From the NCBI RefSeq assembly GCF_031119335.1, contig NZ_JAVHXT010000001.1, positions 1 to 64,000 on the forward strand: a stretch of DNA of 64,000 bases, written 5' to 3'. The stretch comes from Pedobacter sp. Lineage in GTDB: Bacteria > Bacteroidota > Bacteroidia > Sphingobacteriales > Sphingobacteriaceae. The first letter of the stretch is position 1, and every line of letters begins with the position of its first letter. Below are positions 44,267 through 54,238 of the stretch, one piece after another. The position numbers were made by a program, and so were the translations under genes. The notes under the pieces are model-generated. The model worked only from the letters and a program-made list of their open reading frames with translations, was not told the DNA's origin and did no database searches.

Positions 44267-45523
44267 TTATCTCTTTACGCTATTGATATTTGTAAAACCT
44301 ACCAAATCATCATATCTTGAGCCTGGTCTACGGTAATACGCAAAAACCTGATAGCTGTTTTCTGTCTCAAAGAAAGAGCCTTCAAAAACCGTGTCGTTGA
44401 ACTTTCCGTTTTCATCAACCCAAACATATTTGAAATCGTACAAACCTTGTTTTAGTTTGATGTTGCCATAAAACCTGCGTCTTGAAGACTCGAAAGTGAG
44501 TTTGTTTTCTTCGGTTAAGGCATAGTTATTAAATCTCCCAACAACATAAACATTACCTTTAAGGGTAGGCGGTTGTGCGGCTAAAGTGAACAACGTATAA
44601 GCGTAATCACTATCAGTCACATTATCTCTACCATCAGTGTTTCTGATAAAGAAATTTCCGTTTTCATCAAACTGATTGCTATATCTACTACTTGCGTTAG
44701 GCAAATCGATAGATAAAATCACATTTTGTGTGCTGTCGCGATAAATATCAGCCACGTGTTCTGCCTTGTATCTAAAGCTACGTGTATCGAATTTTCTAAA
44801 CTCATTTCCACCATAAAAATGATTGGTATTGATATCATTGTAAACCAAAGTTCCAGGTTTTACAAAAGATGGTTTGGTATTGGTAATGGCGGTTTGAGGG
44901 ATATAATTCTGCATTACCACAGCTTTTACCTCCAAAAATGGATTGTTGATTGGTGTTTGATGAAACAAGCTGAAGTTAATCTTCTGTTTCGAGTTTCTAT
45001 CTGTAACATCTGTAGCCGGAACCACCTCTGCGCCAATATTGATGGTATTGTTTACTACAAAAAAACGCTGGGTAATCACGATTTTGTTAGGGTCATTGTC
45101 TTCGAAGATTTTAAGAATATAGTTGCCGCCGATCTTCACCTTCATTTGGTCGTTGGGGAATGTCATTTGGTAGTGCGTAAACTTTACCAAAGTGTTAAAC
45201 GAATAACGATAATTGAAAAGGATATCTTGTTGTACACCTTCTAAGTAATCTAAAATGTTAATTCTCGATGATTTCCAATCCCAAGTGCAATGCTCTACGG
45301 TGTAGCTGTAATTTTTCTGACCGCCACGTAAATCATCGAAACCAAAGGTGATAGTTTCGGTAGTTTTTAGGTTAATTAATGGAATTGATTGCTCTTTGCT
45401 GGTATTGTAGCACTCAACCGTTTTAATGTAATCCTTGTAAATTTTATTTTGATATTCGCCCTGAGCTTTAGCCGTAGATAGATACAAGAAAGATAGTAGG
45501 CAAATGATTAATCTGTATTTCAT
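44267..45523 (-). CDS. Type IX secretion system plug-family protein (DUF5103)
   Basis: 418 residues with a signal peptide (1-20, STAKAQ). The sequence has the DUF5103 marks: an early [30 protein letters not shown] stretch ([17 protein letters not shown]), [18 protein letters not shown], and a C-terminal part with [18 protein letters not shown] ... [12 protein letters not shown]. Some members of this family plug the SprA translocon pore of the T9SS. It is probably periplasmic or outer-membrane-associated. Consistent with other T9SS-related genes in this window (42063, 56065). Confidence 0.85.
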   Translation of the reverse strand: MKYRLIICLLSFLYLSTAKAQGEYQNKIYKDYIKTVECYNTSKEQSIPLINLKTTETITFGFDDLRGGQKNYSYTVEHCTWDWKSSRINILDYLEGVQQDILFNYRYSFNTLVKFTHYQMTFPNDQMKVKIGGNYILKIFEDNDPNKIVITQRFFVVNNTINIGAEVVPATDVTDRNSKQKINFSLFHQTPINNPFLEVKAVVMQNYIPQTAITNTKPSFVKPGTLVYNDINTNHFYGGNEFRKFDTRSFRYKAEHVADIYRDSTQNVILSIDLPNASSRYSNQFDENGNFFIRNTDGRDNVTDSDYAYTLFTLAAQPPTLKGNVYVVGRFNNYALTEENKLTFESSRRRFYGNIKLKQGLYDFKYVWVDENGKFNDTVFEGSFFETENSYQVFAYYRRPGSRYDDLVGFTNINSVKR

Positions 45524-45663
45524 TTTATAAATATATCAATTTAACGAAAATACAAAAGGATTAGTTTTTTGATTTTAGCCGCAATAAAGCGATATTTAGA
45601 TTTCGGGTTAGAATGGATATACGCAATTGTATCTTTTATGTAAAGTTAGAACATCTATTAAAA

Positions 45664-45753
45664 CTGATGCTGAAATAAATTCAGCATGACGGAGCGAAAA
45701 TATGCGTCACCCTGACCACGAAGTAGCTACGAAGTAAATTTATTTCAGGGTCA
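45664..45753. repeat. Two nested dispersed palindromes (ATGCTGAA and ACCCTGA types)
   Basis: First hairpin: ATGCTGAA/TTCAGCAT (45667-45674 with 45680-45687). Second: ACCCTGA/TCAGGGT (45709-45715 with 45745-45751) with an internal CTACGAAGTA segment. Both are typical of Bacteroidota dispersed repeats. The flanking 45524-45821 holds no gene. Confidence 0.6.
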
Positions 45754-45821
45754 GTTAGATATTTAATTATGTGCATTACTTGATTTCTTGATATCGTCTG
45801 GCGCACAAACATGGCAAAGCT

Positions 45822-46802
45822 CTAATCAGCGGTATTTGTAAAAGCATCCATTATTTTCATGGTCTTCAAAGCTTCTTCTGCAGAACAAGGATTTTCACCT
45901 TCACCTCTAAAATACGCTACCACCTGTTCAATCATGGGTTGTTCTACGTGCTGTAATGGCTCGAAGTTTAGCAGTTCTTCTTTGCCATCTATACTGATTT
46001 TGATGTACTGACCAAAAACAGAAAAGGCGATTTTCCCTTTTGAGCCAATAATTTCACAGCTATCAGTTTGTTCATTTTGAGGCGCAGAAAAGCACCACAA
46101 ACCATTAAAAACTACATTGTTTTCAAACTCGATATGTCCAGTTACTAAATCAGCTACGGGTGCGGTTACATCTTTTTTGCTGGCTAATCCGTGGAAATTC
46201 ACTGCTTCGCCAAAATAGTACAGCATTAAATCTAGTTGGTGTGGCGCTAAATCGTGAAATAAACCACCACCAGAAATGGCCGGGTTAATTCTCCAGTTCT
46301 CTTCCGAATTGGCAATAATATCACTAGCCACGGGCTGAAGCATTTTCAAGTCTACAAACCTTACATCGCCAACGGCTTTTTCTGCTAATAATGATTTGAT
46401 TTTAAGAAATAATGGTTGTGTTCTGCGATAATGCGCAACTACCAGTTTAACGCCATATTTGAGCGAAGCATCAGCCATTCGTTGTGCGGCAGTACTATTT
46501 AGCGCCATTGGTTTTTCTACATACACAGGTTTGCCAGCAGCTAATGCCGCTAGGGTATATTCTTCGTGCTGTAGGGGCGGAGTTGCTATGTAAATCGCAT
46601 TTATCTCAGGGTCGTTAATTAAATCGGATGCATTGCTGTACCATTTTGGCACACCGTGTCTTTTTGCATAGTCTTCTGCTTTTGCAGCATCTCTGCGCAT
46701 TACTGCTACCAATTGCGAGTTAGCTACTTTGTTAAATGCAGGTCCGCTTTTAACTTCGGTAACGTCGCCACAGCCAATAATTCCCCATTTAATTTCAGTC
46801 AT
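45822..46802 (-). CDS. Gfo/Idh/MocA-family oxidoreductase
   Basis: 326 residues. The N-terminal Rossmann fold has WGIIGCGDVTEVKSG (6-20), IYIATPPLQHEEYTLAALAAGKPVYVEKPM with the family EKP motif (Glu96-Lys97-Pro98), and SGGGLFHDLAPHQLDLMLYYFG, with the catalytic-region Asp/His pair. NAD(P)-dependent; such enzymes act on sugars, inositols or biliverdin. No signal peptide, so cytoplasmic. Stand-alone gene, substrate unknown. Confidence 0.92.
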   Translation of the reverse strand: MTEIKWGIIGCGDVTEVKSGPAFNKVANSQLVAVMRRDAAKAEDYAKRHGVPKWYSNASDLINDPEINAIYIATPPLQHEEYTLAALAAGKPVYVEKPMALNSTAAQRMADASLKYGVKLVVAHYRRTQPLFLKIKSLLAEKAVGDVRFVDLKMLQPVASDIIANSEENWRINPAISGGGLFHDLAPHQLDLMLYYFGEAVNFHGLASKKDVTAPVADLVTGHIEFENNVVFNGLWCFSAPQNEQTDSCEIIGSKGKIAFSVFGQYIKISIDGKEELLNFEPLQHVEQPMIEQVVAYFRGEGENPCSAEEALKTMKIMDAFTNTAD

Positions 46803-46828
46803 GATTTTTTGCTTTTGCGTAAATAGTT

Positions 46829-46843
46829 GGTACGAAGCAATCT
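46829..46843. repeat. Fragment of the GTCATTGCGA-type dispersed repeat
   Basis: GGTACGAAGCAATCT is identical to part of the left arm of the repeat at 24751-24835. The remainder is decayed. Confidence 0.55.
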
Positions 46844-46879
46844 TTATGTTTTATAATCAATGGCTGTGACGCAATTAAC

Positions 46880-48589
46880 TTATTTATGCTCTAAAAACAA
46901 ACCATCATCGGTTTTATTTACCTTAAGGATGTTCTTGCCAGTTAAGCCTTTCAAAGTAGTATCCCACTTTTTATTGCTCCAGTCTGCTAGCTGAGCTTTA
47001 ATATCGCTCAACAATTGTTGTTCACCTTCTTTTACCAAAGCATATAATTCAGCTTCTTCAGCAGAAAGCTCAATTTTCTTTTTCTCAGGGCGCATTTGAG
47101 GGAAGAACAACACTTCTTGGATAGTCGATTGGTCAGTCATTAGCATTACCAATCTATCAATGCCGATACCTAAACCAGAAGTAGGAGGCATACCATATTC
47201 TAAAGCACGAACAAAATCATCATCCATTGCCATCGCTTCATCATCGCCTCTGGCAGCTAATTTCAATTGCTCTTCGAAACGCTCTTTTTGGTCAATCGGG
47301 TCATTCAATTCAGAATAAGCATTGCCAATTTCTTTACCCATTACAAATAGCTCAAAACGCTCTACTAAACCTTCTTTGCTGCGGTGTTTCTTAGCTAGAG
47401 GTGTCATTTCGATAGGGTAGTCGGTAATGTACGTAGGCTGTATTAAATTAGCTTCCACTTTTTCACTGAAAAGTTCATCCACTAATTTACCACGTCCCAT
47501 GCTGTCATCAATCTCAATACCTAAATCTTTACAAGTTTGAGCCAGGTGCTCTTCGCTCATTTCAGAAACATCGATGCCCGTATATTTTTGAATTGATTCG
47601 TACATTGTTAATTTCTCGTACGGACCAGCAAAATCAATTTCATGTGCACCAACTTTCACCACAGGCGAACCATGGATAGCCACTGCAATTTTCTCCAAAC
47701 ACTCTTCCACCATGCCCATCATCCAAACGTAGTCTTTGTAAGCTACATAGATTTCCATCGATGTAAACTCAGGATTGTGCGTTCTGTCCATCCCTTCGTT
47801 ACGGAACATTTTACCGAACTCGTAAACGCCATCAAAACCTGCAACGATTAGCCTCTTTAGGTAAAGCTCATTCGCAATACGCAAAAATAAAGGCATATCT
47901 AAAGTGTTGTGGTGTGTTGCAAACGGACGAGCCGCCGCACCACCATGCACTGCTTGTAAAATCGGCGTTTCTACTTCCATCCAACCTTGGCTGTCGAAGT
48001 AATTACGCATGGTGTTAATCACCTTAGAACGATTAATGAAAATCTGTTTGTAATCAGGGTTTACCGTTAAATCTACGTAACGCATTCTGTAACGCAATTC
48101 AGGATTGGTAAAGCCATCAAATACGTTTCCTTCATCATCGCGTTTCACAATTGGCAACGGACGTAAAGATTTAGAAAGTACCGTTAATTTATTCACGTGT
48201 ACCGAAACTTCACCAGTTTGAGTGGTGAAAACATAACCCTCCACACCAACAAAATCGCCGATATCTAATAATTTCTTAAATACTGTATTGTATAAGGTCT
48301 TATCATCGCCAGGGCAAAGCTCATCACGCTTCAAATAAATTTGGATACGACCAGTAGCGTCCTGAAGTTCAGCGAAAGAAGCTGCACCCATAATGTTGCG
48401 GCCCATAATTCTTCCCGCAATGCTAATTGTCTTGTATGCTGTTTTATCTTTTTCGTAGTTAGCTAAAATGTCTGCTGCATTAGCATTGATTTCGTACGCC
48501 TCTGCAGGATATGGGTTAATACCCAGTTCGCGAAGCTGTTTTAACGAATCGCGACGCAATATTTCCTGTTCTGATAATCCTATACTCAT
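46880..48589 (-). CDS. lysS: Lysine--tRNA ligase, class II
   Basis: About 569 residues from ATG 48589 (MSIGLSEQEILRRDSL). The frame could extend to a TTG at 48607, but that codon lies inside the -7 promoter element. The N-terminal OB-fold anticodon domain covers about 55-160, and the class II core has motif 2 FRNEGMDRTHNPEFTSME and motif 3 GLGIGIDRLVMLM. A C-terminal extension of roughly 70 residues (after FFPQMRPEKK) goes beyond the E. coli enzyme; such extensions occur in Bacteroidota LysS. Confidence 0.96.
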   Translation of the reverse strand: MSIGLSEQEILRRDSLKQLRELGINPYPAEAYEINANAADILANYEKDKTAYKTISIAGRIMGRNIMGAASFAELQDATGRIQIYLKRDELCPGDDKTLYNTVFKKLLDIGDFVGVEGYVFTTQTGEVSVHVNKLTVLSKSLRPLPIVKRDDEGNVFDGFTNPELRYRMRYVDLTVNPDYKQIFINRSKVINTMRNYFDSQGWMEVETPILQAVHGGAAARPFATHHNTLDMPLFLRIANELYLKRLIVAGFDGVYEFGKMFRNEGMDRTHNPEFTSMEIYVAYKDYVWMMGMVEECLEKIAVAIHGSPVVKVGAHEIDFAGPYEKLTMYESIQKYTGIDVSEMSEEHLAQTCKDLGIEIDDSMGRGKLVDELFSEKVEANLIQPTYITDYPIEMTPLAKKHRSKEGLVERFELFVMGKEIGNAYSELNDPIDQKERFEEQLKLAARGDDEAMAMDDDFVRALEYGMPPTSGLGIGIDRLVMLMTDQSTIQEVLFFPQMRPEKKKIELSAEEAELYALVKEGEQQLLSDIKAQLADWSNKKWDTTLKGLTGKNILKVNKTDDGLFLEHK

Positions 48590-48604
48590 TAATTGAATTT
48601 TTTG

Positions 48605-48612
48605 CAAAAGTA
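48605..48612 (-). promoter_or_regulatory. -7 promoter element of lysS
   Basis: TACTTTTG on the minus strand, 15 bases before the ATG at 48589. Decides the start choice. Confidence 0.6.
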
Positions 48613-48772
48613 GTAAAATACTTCGTTATTGCCGCTTACACAAGCCTTTAATATTGCGTTATGCTTATTTTAGTGGTTTTTTAATTGATTTTACCTCCAA
48701 GGAAAGCTTAGCCTTTTATTTCAGCCTCTGTTAGATCAAATAAGAGTTTTAGAAAGCCAAATGGGTGATGTA

Positions 48773-48803
48773 TAAAAAAGGTGCAACATAACTGCTGCAC
48801 CTT
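48773..48803 (-). terminator. Terminator of glnN
   Basis: 8-bp stem AAGGTGCA/TGCACCTT (48778-48785 with 48796-48803), 10-base loop. In the minus-strand direction it is followed by a T-rich run (CCTTTTTTATA). Confidence 0.8.
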
Positions 48804-48825
48804 ATATAAAAAGAAAATTTGCTGC

Positions 48826-51009
48826 TTATTTTAAGAATAACAATTCTCTGAATTTAGGCAATGGCCATACGCTATCATCAACAATTTGCTCTAATTTGTC
48901 GACATTATAACGGATAGTATCGAAGTGAGCTTTCACTTTTTCGTCGTAAGCAATTGCTTTTTCTCGAGTATCTTCGATTTTATTTACTTGTTTACGGTCT
49001 TCTAGCATGGTATCTACGCTGTTTTTAACAATAGATAAGTGGCTAGAGATTTTGTCTATAATTGCCAATGGCGTAGCGATAGCCTCTTTGCTTAAGCCAA
49101 GTTCTTTTAAGCCTTTAGCGTTCTCGATCAATGAATTTTGGTAAGCAATAACCGCAGGAATGATTTGGCTGTTAGTTACATCGCCAAATACGCGAGCCTC
49201 GATTTGAAGTTTTTTGTAGAAATTCTCCAGCAAAATTTCGTGACGGGCATGTAATTCGCGTTTACTGAATACGTTAGTTTTAGTGAAAAGTTCTGTAGTT
49301 TTTTCGCTAACGTAAGCGTCAAGAGCTTTAGGTGTAGTTTTGATGTTTGATAAACCACGTTTTTCTGCCTCTTCCGCCCACTCATCGCTATAACCATTTC
49401 CTTCAAAACGGATAGCTTTAGATTCTTTGATGTAACGTTTTAGAACCGTCATTAAAGCAACGTCTTTTTTGTCGCCTTTTTTGATCAATTTATCTACGTC
49501 TAATTTAAACTTAACTAGTTGATCTGCTACGATAGCGTTTAAAACTGTCATTGGTGCAGAAGAATTAGCTGTAGAACCTACTGCTCTTAACTCGAACTTA
49601 TTACCCGTAAAAGCGAATGGAGAAGTACGGTTACGGTCTGTGTTATCCAACAAGATCTGAGGGATTTTAGGAATACCTAACCATAATGAGTTATCTTCCT
49701 TTAATTTTTTGCTTAAGCGTGAATGCTCAATTTCGTCTAAAATCTCATCTAATTGTTGGCCTAAGAAGATAGAAATGATTGCTGGTGGAGCTTCGTTGGC
49801 ACCTAAACGGTGATCGTTGCTTACTGATGCAATACTTGCTCTTAATAGATCTGCATGTTCGTGTACCGCTTTAATCGTGTTAACGAAGAAAGTTAAGAAC
49901 ATTAGGTTGTTTTTAGGCGTTTTGCCTGGCGCCAATAAGTTTTTACCAGTATCGGTAATCAACGACCAGTTGTTGTGTTTGCCCGAACCGTTGATGCCTG
50001 CATATGGTTTCTCGTGCAATAATACCTTAAAGTTGTGACGACGAGCAACTTTCTCCATTACGTCCATCAACAATTGGTTATGGTCTATGGCTAAGTTGAT
50101 TTCTTCGTAAATAGGAGCACACTCAAATTGTGAAGGAGCTACCTCGTTGTGACGGGTTTTTAAAGGAATACCTAATTTAATGGCTTCGTTTTCGAAATCT
50201 ACCATGTAGGCAAATACACGCTCTGGAATTGAACCAAAGTAGTGGTCTTCTAGTTGTTGTCCTTTTGCAGACATGTGGCCAAATAAAGCACGGCCAGTTA
50301 ATACTAAATCTGGACGAGCGTTAAATAAAGCTAAGTCTACTAAGAAATATTCTTGCTCTATACCTAAAGAAGCATTTACTTTAGATACACTTTTGTCGAA
50401 ATATTGGCAAACATCTACTGCTGCTTTGTCGATAGCAGAAAGTGCTTTCAATAGAGGTGCTTTATAATCTAAAGCTTCGCCTGTGTAGGCCACAAATACA
50501 GTTGGAATACAAAGTGTTTTACCAGCAGAGTTTTCCATAATGAAAGCTGGAGAAGAAGGATCCCAAGCCGTATAACCACGAGCTTCGAAAGTGTTACGGA
50601 TACCGCCATTAGGGAAGCTTGAAGCATCTGGCTCTTGTTGTACCAAAGCACTACCAGCAAATTTCTCGATAGCACCATCGCCGCTTGGTTCAAAGAAAGA
50701 ATCATGCTTCTCTGCAGTAGAGCCGGTTAATGGTTGAAACCAGTGGGTGTAGTGAGTAACACCTTTGCTCATTGCCCAAGCTTTCATGGCTGCTGCAATT
50801 TGATTTGCATCATCTTGGTTAATCAATTCGCCTTGGTTGATAGAAGAAATTAGTTTTTCGAAAACATCTTTAGAAAGATATTCTTTCATTTTCTTTTTAT
50901 CGAAAACGTTTGAGCCGTAGAAGTCAGAAAGTTTAGTAGATGGTGCTGATATTTCAGGAATTTCTCTGTTTTGTGCTTCTTTTAGTGCTATGGTTCTTAA
51001 GCTTTTCAT
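48826..51009 (-). CDS. glnN: Glutamine synthetase type III
   Basis: Makes glutamine from glutamate and ammonia. The 727 residues fit the large type III enzymes (about 700-730) of Bacteroidota. Motifs: VTHYTHWFQPLTGSTAEKHDSF near the N-terminus, SLGIEQEYFLVD with the catalytic glutamates, TRHNEVAPSQFE, the ATP/glutamate motif INGSGKHNNWSL, and NRTSPFAFTGNKFELRAVGS. It is a cytoplasmic oligomer. The AT-rich gap to the divergent tonB gene is 205 bases. A terminator follows at 48773-48803. Confidence 0.96.
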   Translation of the reverse strand: MKSLRTIALKEAQNREIPEISAPSTKLSDFYGSNVFDKKKMKEYLSKDVFEKLISSINQGELINQDDANQIAAAMKAWAMSKGVTHYTHWFQPLTGSTAEKHDSFFEPSGDGAIEKFAGSALVQQEPDASSFPNGGIRNTFEARGYTAWDPSSPAFIMENSAGKTLCIPTVFVAYTGEALDYKAPLLKALSAIDKAAVDVCQYFDKSVSKVNASLGIEQEYFLVDLALFNARPDLVLTGRALFGHMSAKGQQLEDHYFGSIPERVFAYMVDFENEAIKLGIPLKTRHNEVAPSQFECAPIYEEINLAIDHNQLLMDVMEKVARRHNFKVLLHEKPYAGINGSGKHNNWSLITDTGKNLLAPGKTPKNNLMFLTFFVNTIKAVHEHADLLRASIASVSNDHRLGANEAPPAIISIFLGQQLDEILDEIEHSRLSKKLKEDNSLWLGIPKIPQILLDNTDRNRTSPFAFTGNKFELRAVGSTANSSAPMTVLNAIVADQLVKFKLDVDKLIKKGDKKDVALMTVLKRYIKESKAIRFEGNGYSDEWAEEAEKRGLSNIKTTPKALDAYVSEKTTELFTKTNVFSKRELHARHEILLENFYKKLQIEARVFGDVTNSQIIPAVIAYQNSLIENAKGLKELGLSKEAIATPLAIIDKISSHLSIVKNSVDTMLEDRKQVNKIEDTREKAIAYDEKVKAHFDTIRYNVDKLEQIVDDSVWPLPKFRELLFLK

Positions 51010-51214
51010 TTATTTGATTAATTTTTATTCAAAAATATGATTTTTTATGATTTTTTATTAAAATTTTATTAAAAATTTGATATAAAATATTTTTTGCTGC
51101 TATTTTTTGAAAATTCCACTTGTTTTTTGTTGTTTTTGTGTGATTTGTTCACTTGAAAATATTTTTATGGATTTTTATGCAAGCTTGCATCATAGCTAAA
51201 AAAACCTAATAGCT

Positions 51215-52081
51215 ATGTTTAATAATTCATCAAATTTATACGACCGCGAGTGGCTCGCTCTCGTATTTGCCAACAGGAACCAGAACTATGGTGCGTACCA
51301 GCTTAGAAAAAAATCTGCTGATACTTTGTTGAAGGCATTGTTTATTACTGCACCTCTATTTATAGGTGTGTTTGTTGGCCCGTCTATTGTTTCTGCATTG
51401 AAGGGTAATGAGGTTGTTGTGGAGAAACCAACTGAGCGTATCGTAACCATTGATAATAGCATTCATGAGCTTAAACCAAAGGTAGAAGAACCTAAGCCAG
51501 CAGAAGCGACACCGCAGGAACAGGTTGCGCCGAAAACCGTTGCTCCAAAGGCAAAAACCGTGGGGATGACGGATAATATTAAAGTGGTTAGCGATGATTT
51601 GGTGAAAACGCAACCGCCAACATCTGATGAATTGAAAGATGCTGTTATTGCAAGTACCACTGAAGCTGGTGTTTTAAGCAAAGGGGGGAATGCAGATTTA
51701 GATTCTGAAACAGGCGGTGGATCTGGATTAGGTACGGGAACTGGAACAAAAGGTAATGGCGAAGAAATACTTAGCATTGCTGAGCATAGCCCAGAGTTTC
51801 CGGGAGGAATGGATGCTTGGGCAAAATATATTCAGAGAAATTTGAGATATCCAGCTAGAGCGCAAGATGAGGGGATAGGAGGTAAAGTATTTGTTAGTTT
51901 TGTGGTAGAGAAAGATGGTACTATTACCGATGTGAAAGTAACTAGGGGCATTGGTTACGGTTGCGATGAAGAAGCAATGCGTGTAATTAAAAAATCGCCG
52001 CGTTGGAAAGCTGGAATGCAAAACAACCTGCCAGTAAGGGTTAGATATAACATGCCTATCAGTTATGTAATGCAGAATTAG
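51215..52081 (+). CDS. Energy transducer TonB family protein
   Basis: 288 residues. A short cytoplasmic N-terminus (YDREWLALVFANRNQNYGAYQLRKKSADTLLKALF), one membrane segment (about 41-62), a Pro/Lys/Glu-rich periplasmic linker (about 85-120), and a C-terminal TonB domain (about 195-288; PEFPGGMDAWAKYIQRNLRYPARAQDEGIGGKVFVSFVVEKDGTI). It transmits proton-motive energy to outer-membrane receptors such as the SusC and the Mn-linked receptor in this window. No exbB/exbD next to it. A hairpin terminator follows. Confidence 0.9.
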   Translation: MFNNSSNLYDREWLALVFANRNQNYGAYQLRKKSADTLLKALFITAPLFIGVFVGPSIVSALKGNEVVVEKPTERIVTIDNSIHELKPKVEEPKPAEATPQEQVAPKTVAPKAKTVGMTDNIKVVSDDLVKTQPPTSDELKDAVIASTTEAGVLSKGGNADLDSETGGGSGLGTGTGTKGNGEEILSIAEHSPEFPGGMDAWAKYIQRNLRYPARAQDEGIGGKVFVSFVVEKDGTITDVKVTRGIGYGCDEEAMRVIKKSPRWKAGMQNNLPVRVRYNMPISYVMQN

Positions 52082-52117
52082 TTTTTAAGTAATATTGATT
52101 TGTAAGTTTGTAATGAG

Positions 52118-52146
52118 AGCGGTGGAAGAAATTTCATCGCTTTTTT
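52118..52146 (+). terminator. Terminator of the tonB gene
   Basis: 10-bp stem with two G-T pairs (52118-52127 with 52132-52141), loop GAAA, followed by T6. Confidence 0.75.
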
Positions 52147-52207
52147 ATCACAGTGAAATTTAGATTTTTTTGTTTTTTAATTTTTACCTTGCGCTAACGT
52201 TTGAGGG

Positions 52208-53203
52208 ATGGGTTTGAAAAAGCAAATTTTAACATCATTAACTAAGTTTTTACCATTTGATACTTTGTCGAGCTACGATCCTGAAAAGTTGATAGTGCCT
52301 CTTTATCATTGTATCTCGGATAACGAAGTGCGTCATGTTAAACATTTGTACCGCTTTAAAAATATTGATAAGTTTTCAGCCGATTTAGATTTTTTGCTTA
52401 GACACTATCAGCCAATAGACTTATCTGAGCTTAGGAGAGGAGCTAATTGTTATACTAGTAAGCCGTTAATGCTTTTAACTTTTGATGACGGATTAAGTCA
52501 GTGTTTCGACGTAATTGCTCCGATTTTATTAAAAAAAGCGGTGCCAGCAGTGTTTTTTATTAATAGTGCTTTTGTCGATAATAATGATCTGTTCTACAGA
52601 TTTAAAGTAAGTTTAATCATAGATACGATTAAAAGTAACGAGAATAAATTTACGATGTTGAACACCCGTGTGAAAATCGAAAACTATATCCATTTTTTAA
52701 AGTCACTTAAATATAAAGACACTCCGTTAATTGATGATGTTGCTTCAAAATTAAATCTGTCGTTTGATGATTATCTGAAGCGAAATTCTCCGTACATGTC
52801 AACCAACCAAATTAAATCGTTAATTAAATCGGGCTTTGATGTTGGTGCACATAGTGTAGACCATCCACATTTTCGTGAGTTAACAATAGACGAGCAAGTT
52901 AAACAAACTAAAGATTCAGTCACTTTTATGTGCGAAAATTTCGGAGCTAATAATCGTGCATTCGCATTTCCATTTACAGATGATGGAGTTACGCAAAATT
53001 TTTACAACCGTGTCTTGGAGAAAGAGTGTGATCTTGTTTTTGGAACATCAGGCAGCAGAAAAGATCGTTATAATAACGTTTACCAGCGTATTCCTTTTGA
53101 GCAAAATGACTTAAGCGTAAAAGAGATACTTAAAAAATATTTAGCATCACGTATTTTTCGAAAAATGACGGGATCATACTATATCAGTAGAAAGTTATAC
53201 TGA
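52208..53203 (+). CDS. Polysaccharide deacetylase family protein
   Basis: 331 residues of the NodB/CE4 fold. Motif 1 is LLTFDDGLSQCFD (the Asp-Asp pair, about 95-102), and motif 2 is DVGAHSVDHPHFREL (His-x-x-x-His about 217-221). The later AFAFPFTDDG stretch fits motif 3. No signal peptide, so it may act in the cytoplasm or on a lipid-linked precursor. It starts the plus-strand half of a surface-glycan cluster, 78 bases before the FemAB-like gene. Substrate unknown (N-acetyl amino sugar in a polysaccharide). Confidence 0.88.
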   Translation: MGLKKQILTSLTKFLPFDTLSSYDPEKLIVPLYHCISDNEVRHVKHLYRFKNIDKFSADLDFLLRHYQPIDLSELRRGANCYTSKPLMLLTFDDGLSQCFDVIAPILLKKAVPAVFFINSAFVDNNDLFYRFKVSLIIDTIKSNENKFTMLNTRVKIENYIHFLKSLKYKDTPLIDDVASKLNLSFDDYLKRNSPYMSTNQIKSLIKSGFDVGAHSVDHPHFRELTIDEQVKQTKDSVTFMCENFGANNRAFAFPFTDDGVTQNFYNRVLEKECDLVFGTSGSRKDRYNNVYQRIPFEQNDLSVKEILKKYLASRIFRKMTGSYYISRKLY

Positions 53204-53281
53204 GAGCGTAATTTATTACAGAATTCAATAATTGAAAAAGACTTCCTTGTTAACTAAAAGAATGTATATTTTTATAATCTG

Positions 53282-54238
53282 ATGATTAATTATTTGAGTG
53301 CGGAGGTTTGGATGTCTACTATACTAAAAGATAGACAACTTTTTTTTAATGAAAAATTAGAGTTTGTAGATGCTATAGCCAAAAGTTTTTTACTTGAAAC
53401 TAATTATATTGTATATGTGGTTAGAGGCAAAGTCGTTATTAGCCTGATAGCGTATTCAAAAGGTAAAAAGATCATCGATCCCTTATATTTTATTTATTCT
53501 ACATTTTGGGTTGCTAAACTAAAAGATACCCAATATTGCACCTATGTAACAGATTTCTTAAATTCGCTAACAACTTCTTTTACGCATATTTCTCTTAATT
53601 TAAATACTAACATAGTAGATGTAAGACCATTTAGTTGGTGTGGATTTAGCACAAAAAACAGATATACATATCTAAAATATCTATCTAATTCTGAAGGTGG
53701 TTATAGTGCTGATATAAATAGAAGCGTAAAGGAGTTTCAATCTTTAGGCGCAAAAGTAGATCTACTTCCTATTTCTGATGATATTTTAACTAAAAACTTT
53801 GGATTTCTTCGAGATAATGGTTTTTTTTCCAGCTCTGAGATGGTAAACGTAATCACCTCATTTAGAAATCTTAAAGGATATAATTCTGTGCAATTGTTTG
53901 GCTGTTATATTGATGATCAACTCTTCGCTTCAAGTATAGTGCTTCTAGATGATATGTCTAAAGTAGCATATATAGCTTTTGTTTGTAAAATAGAAAGAAA
54001 GGTATCGGGTAATCATTCGATGCATGCATATTTATACGATGCTATGTTTTCCTACTTTAAAAAAAATGGTTACGAAAATGTAGATCTTTTGGGTGCGAAT
54101 GTTTATAGTATTGCTAAGTTTAAAAGTAAGTTCACTGCTAATTTAAAAGTGTATTATCAAGTAGACTACTCGGCAACAAAGAATTATATAAGCGCCTTTC
54201 TATCCAAATTAAAGAGAGTTGTTAAAAAGATGATTTAG
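53282..54238 (+). CDS. FemAB/GNAT-like acyltransferase
   Basis: 318 residues with a duplicated acyl-CoA-acyltransferase (FemAB-like) appearance. The C-terminal half has VAYIAFVCKIERKVSGNHSMHAYLYDAMFSYFKKNGYENVDLLGAN, as in proteins that add amino acids or acyl groups to cell-wall or polysaccharide precursors. No signal peptide. It follows the deacetylase by 78 bases and ends exactly where the converging amidotransferase gene ends (no gap). The trio deacetylase/FemAB/amidotransferase is known in exosortase-associated clusters. Confidence 0.7.
   Translation: MINYLSAEVWMSTILKDRQLFFNEKLEFVDAIAKSFLLETNYIVYVVRGKVVISLIAYSKGKKIIDPLYFIYSTFWVAKLKDTQYCTYVTDFLNSLTTSFTHISLNLNTNIVDVRPFSWCGFSTKNRYTYLKYLSNSEGGYSADINRSVKEFQSLGAKVDLLPISDDILTKNFGFLRDNGFFSSSEMVNVITSFRNLKGYNSVQLFGCYIDDQLFASSIVLLDDMSKVAYIAFVCKIERKVSGNHSMHAYLYDAMFSYFKKNGYENVDLLGANVYSIAKFKSKFTANLKVYYQVDYSATKNYISAFLSKLKRVVKKMI

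Noticed and set aside
44726..45244. 172-codon frame on the plus strand
   Set aside because: Antisense to the T9SS plug-family gene, with no start context or motif.
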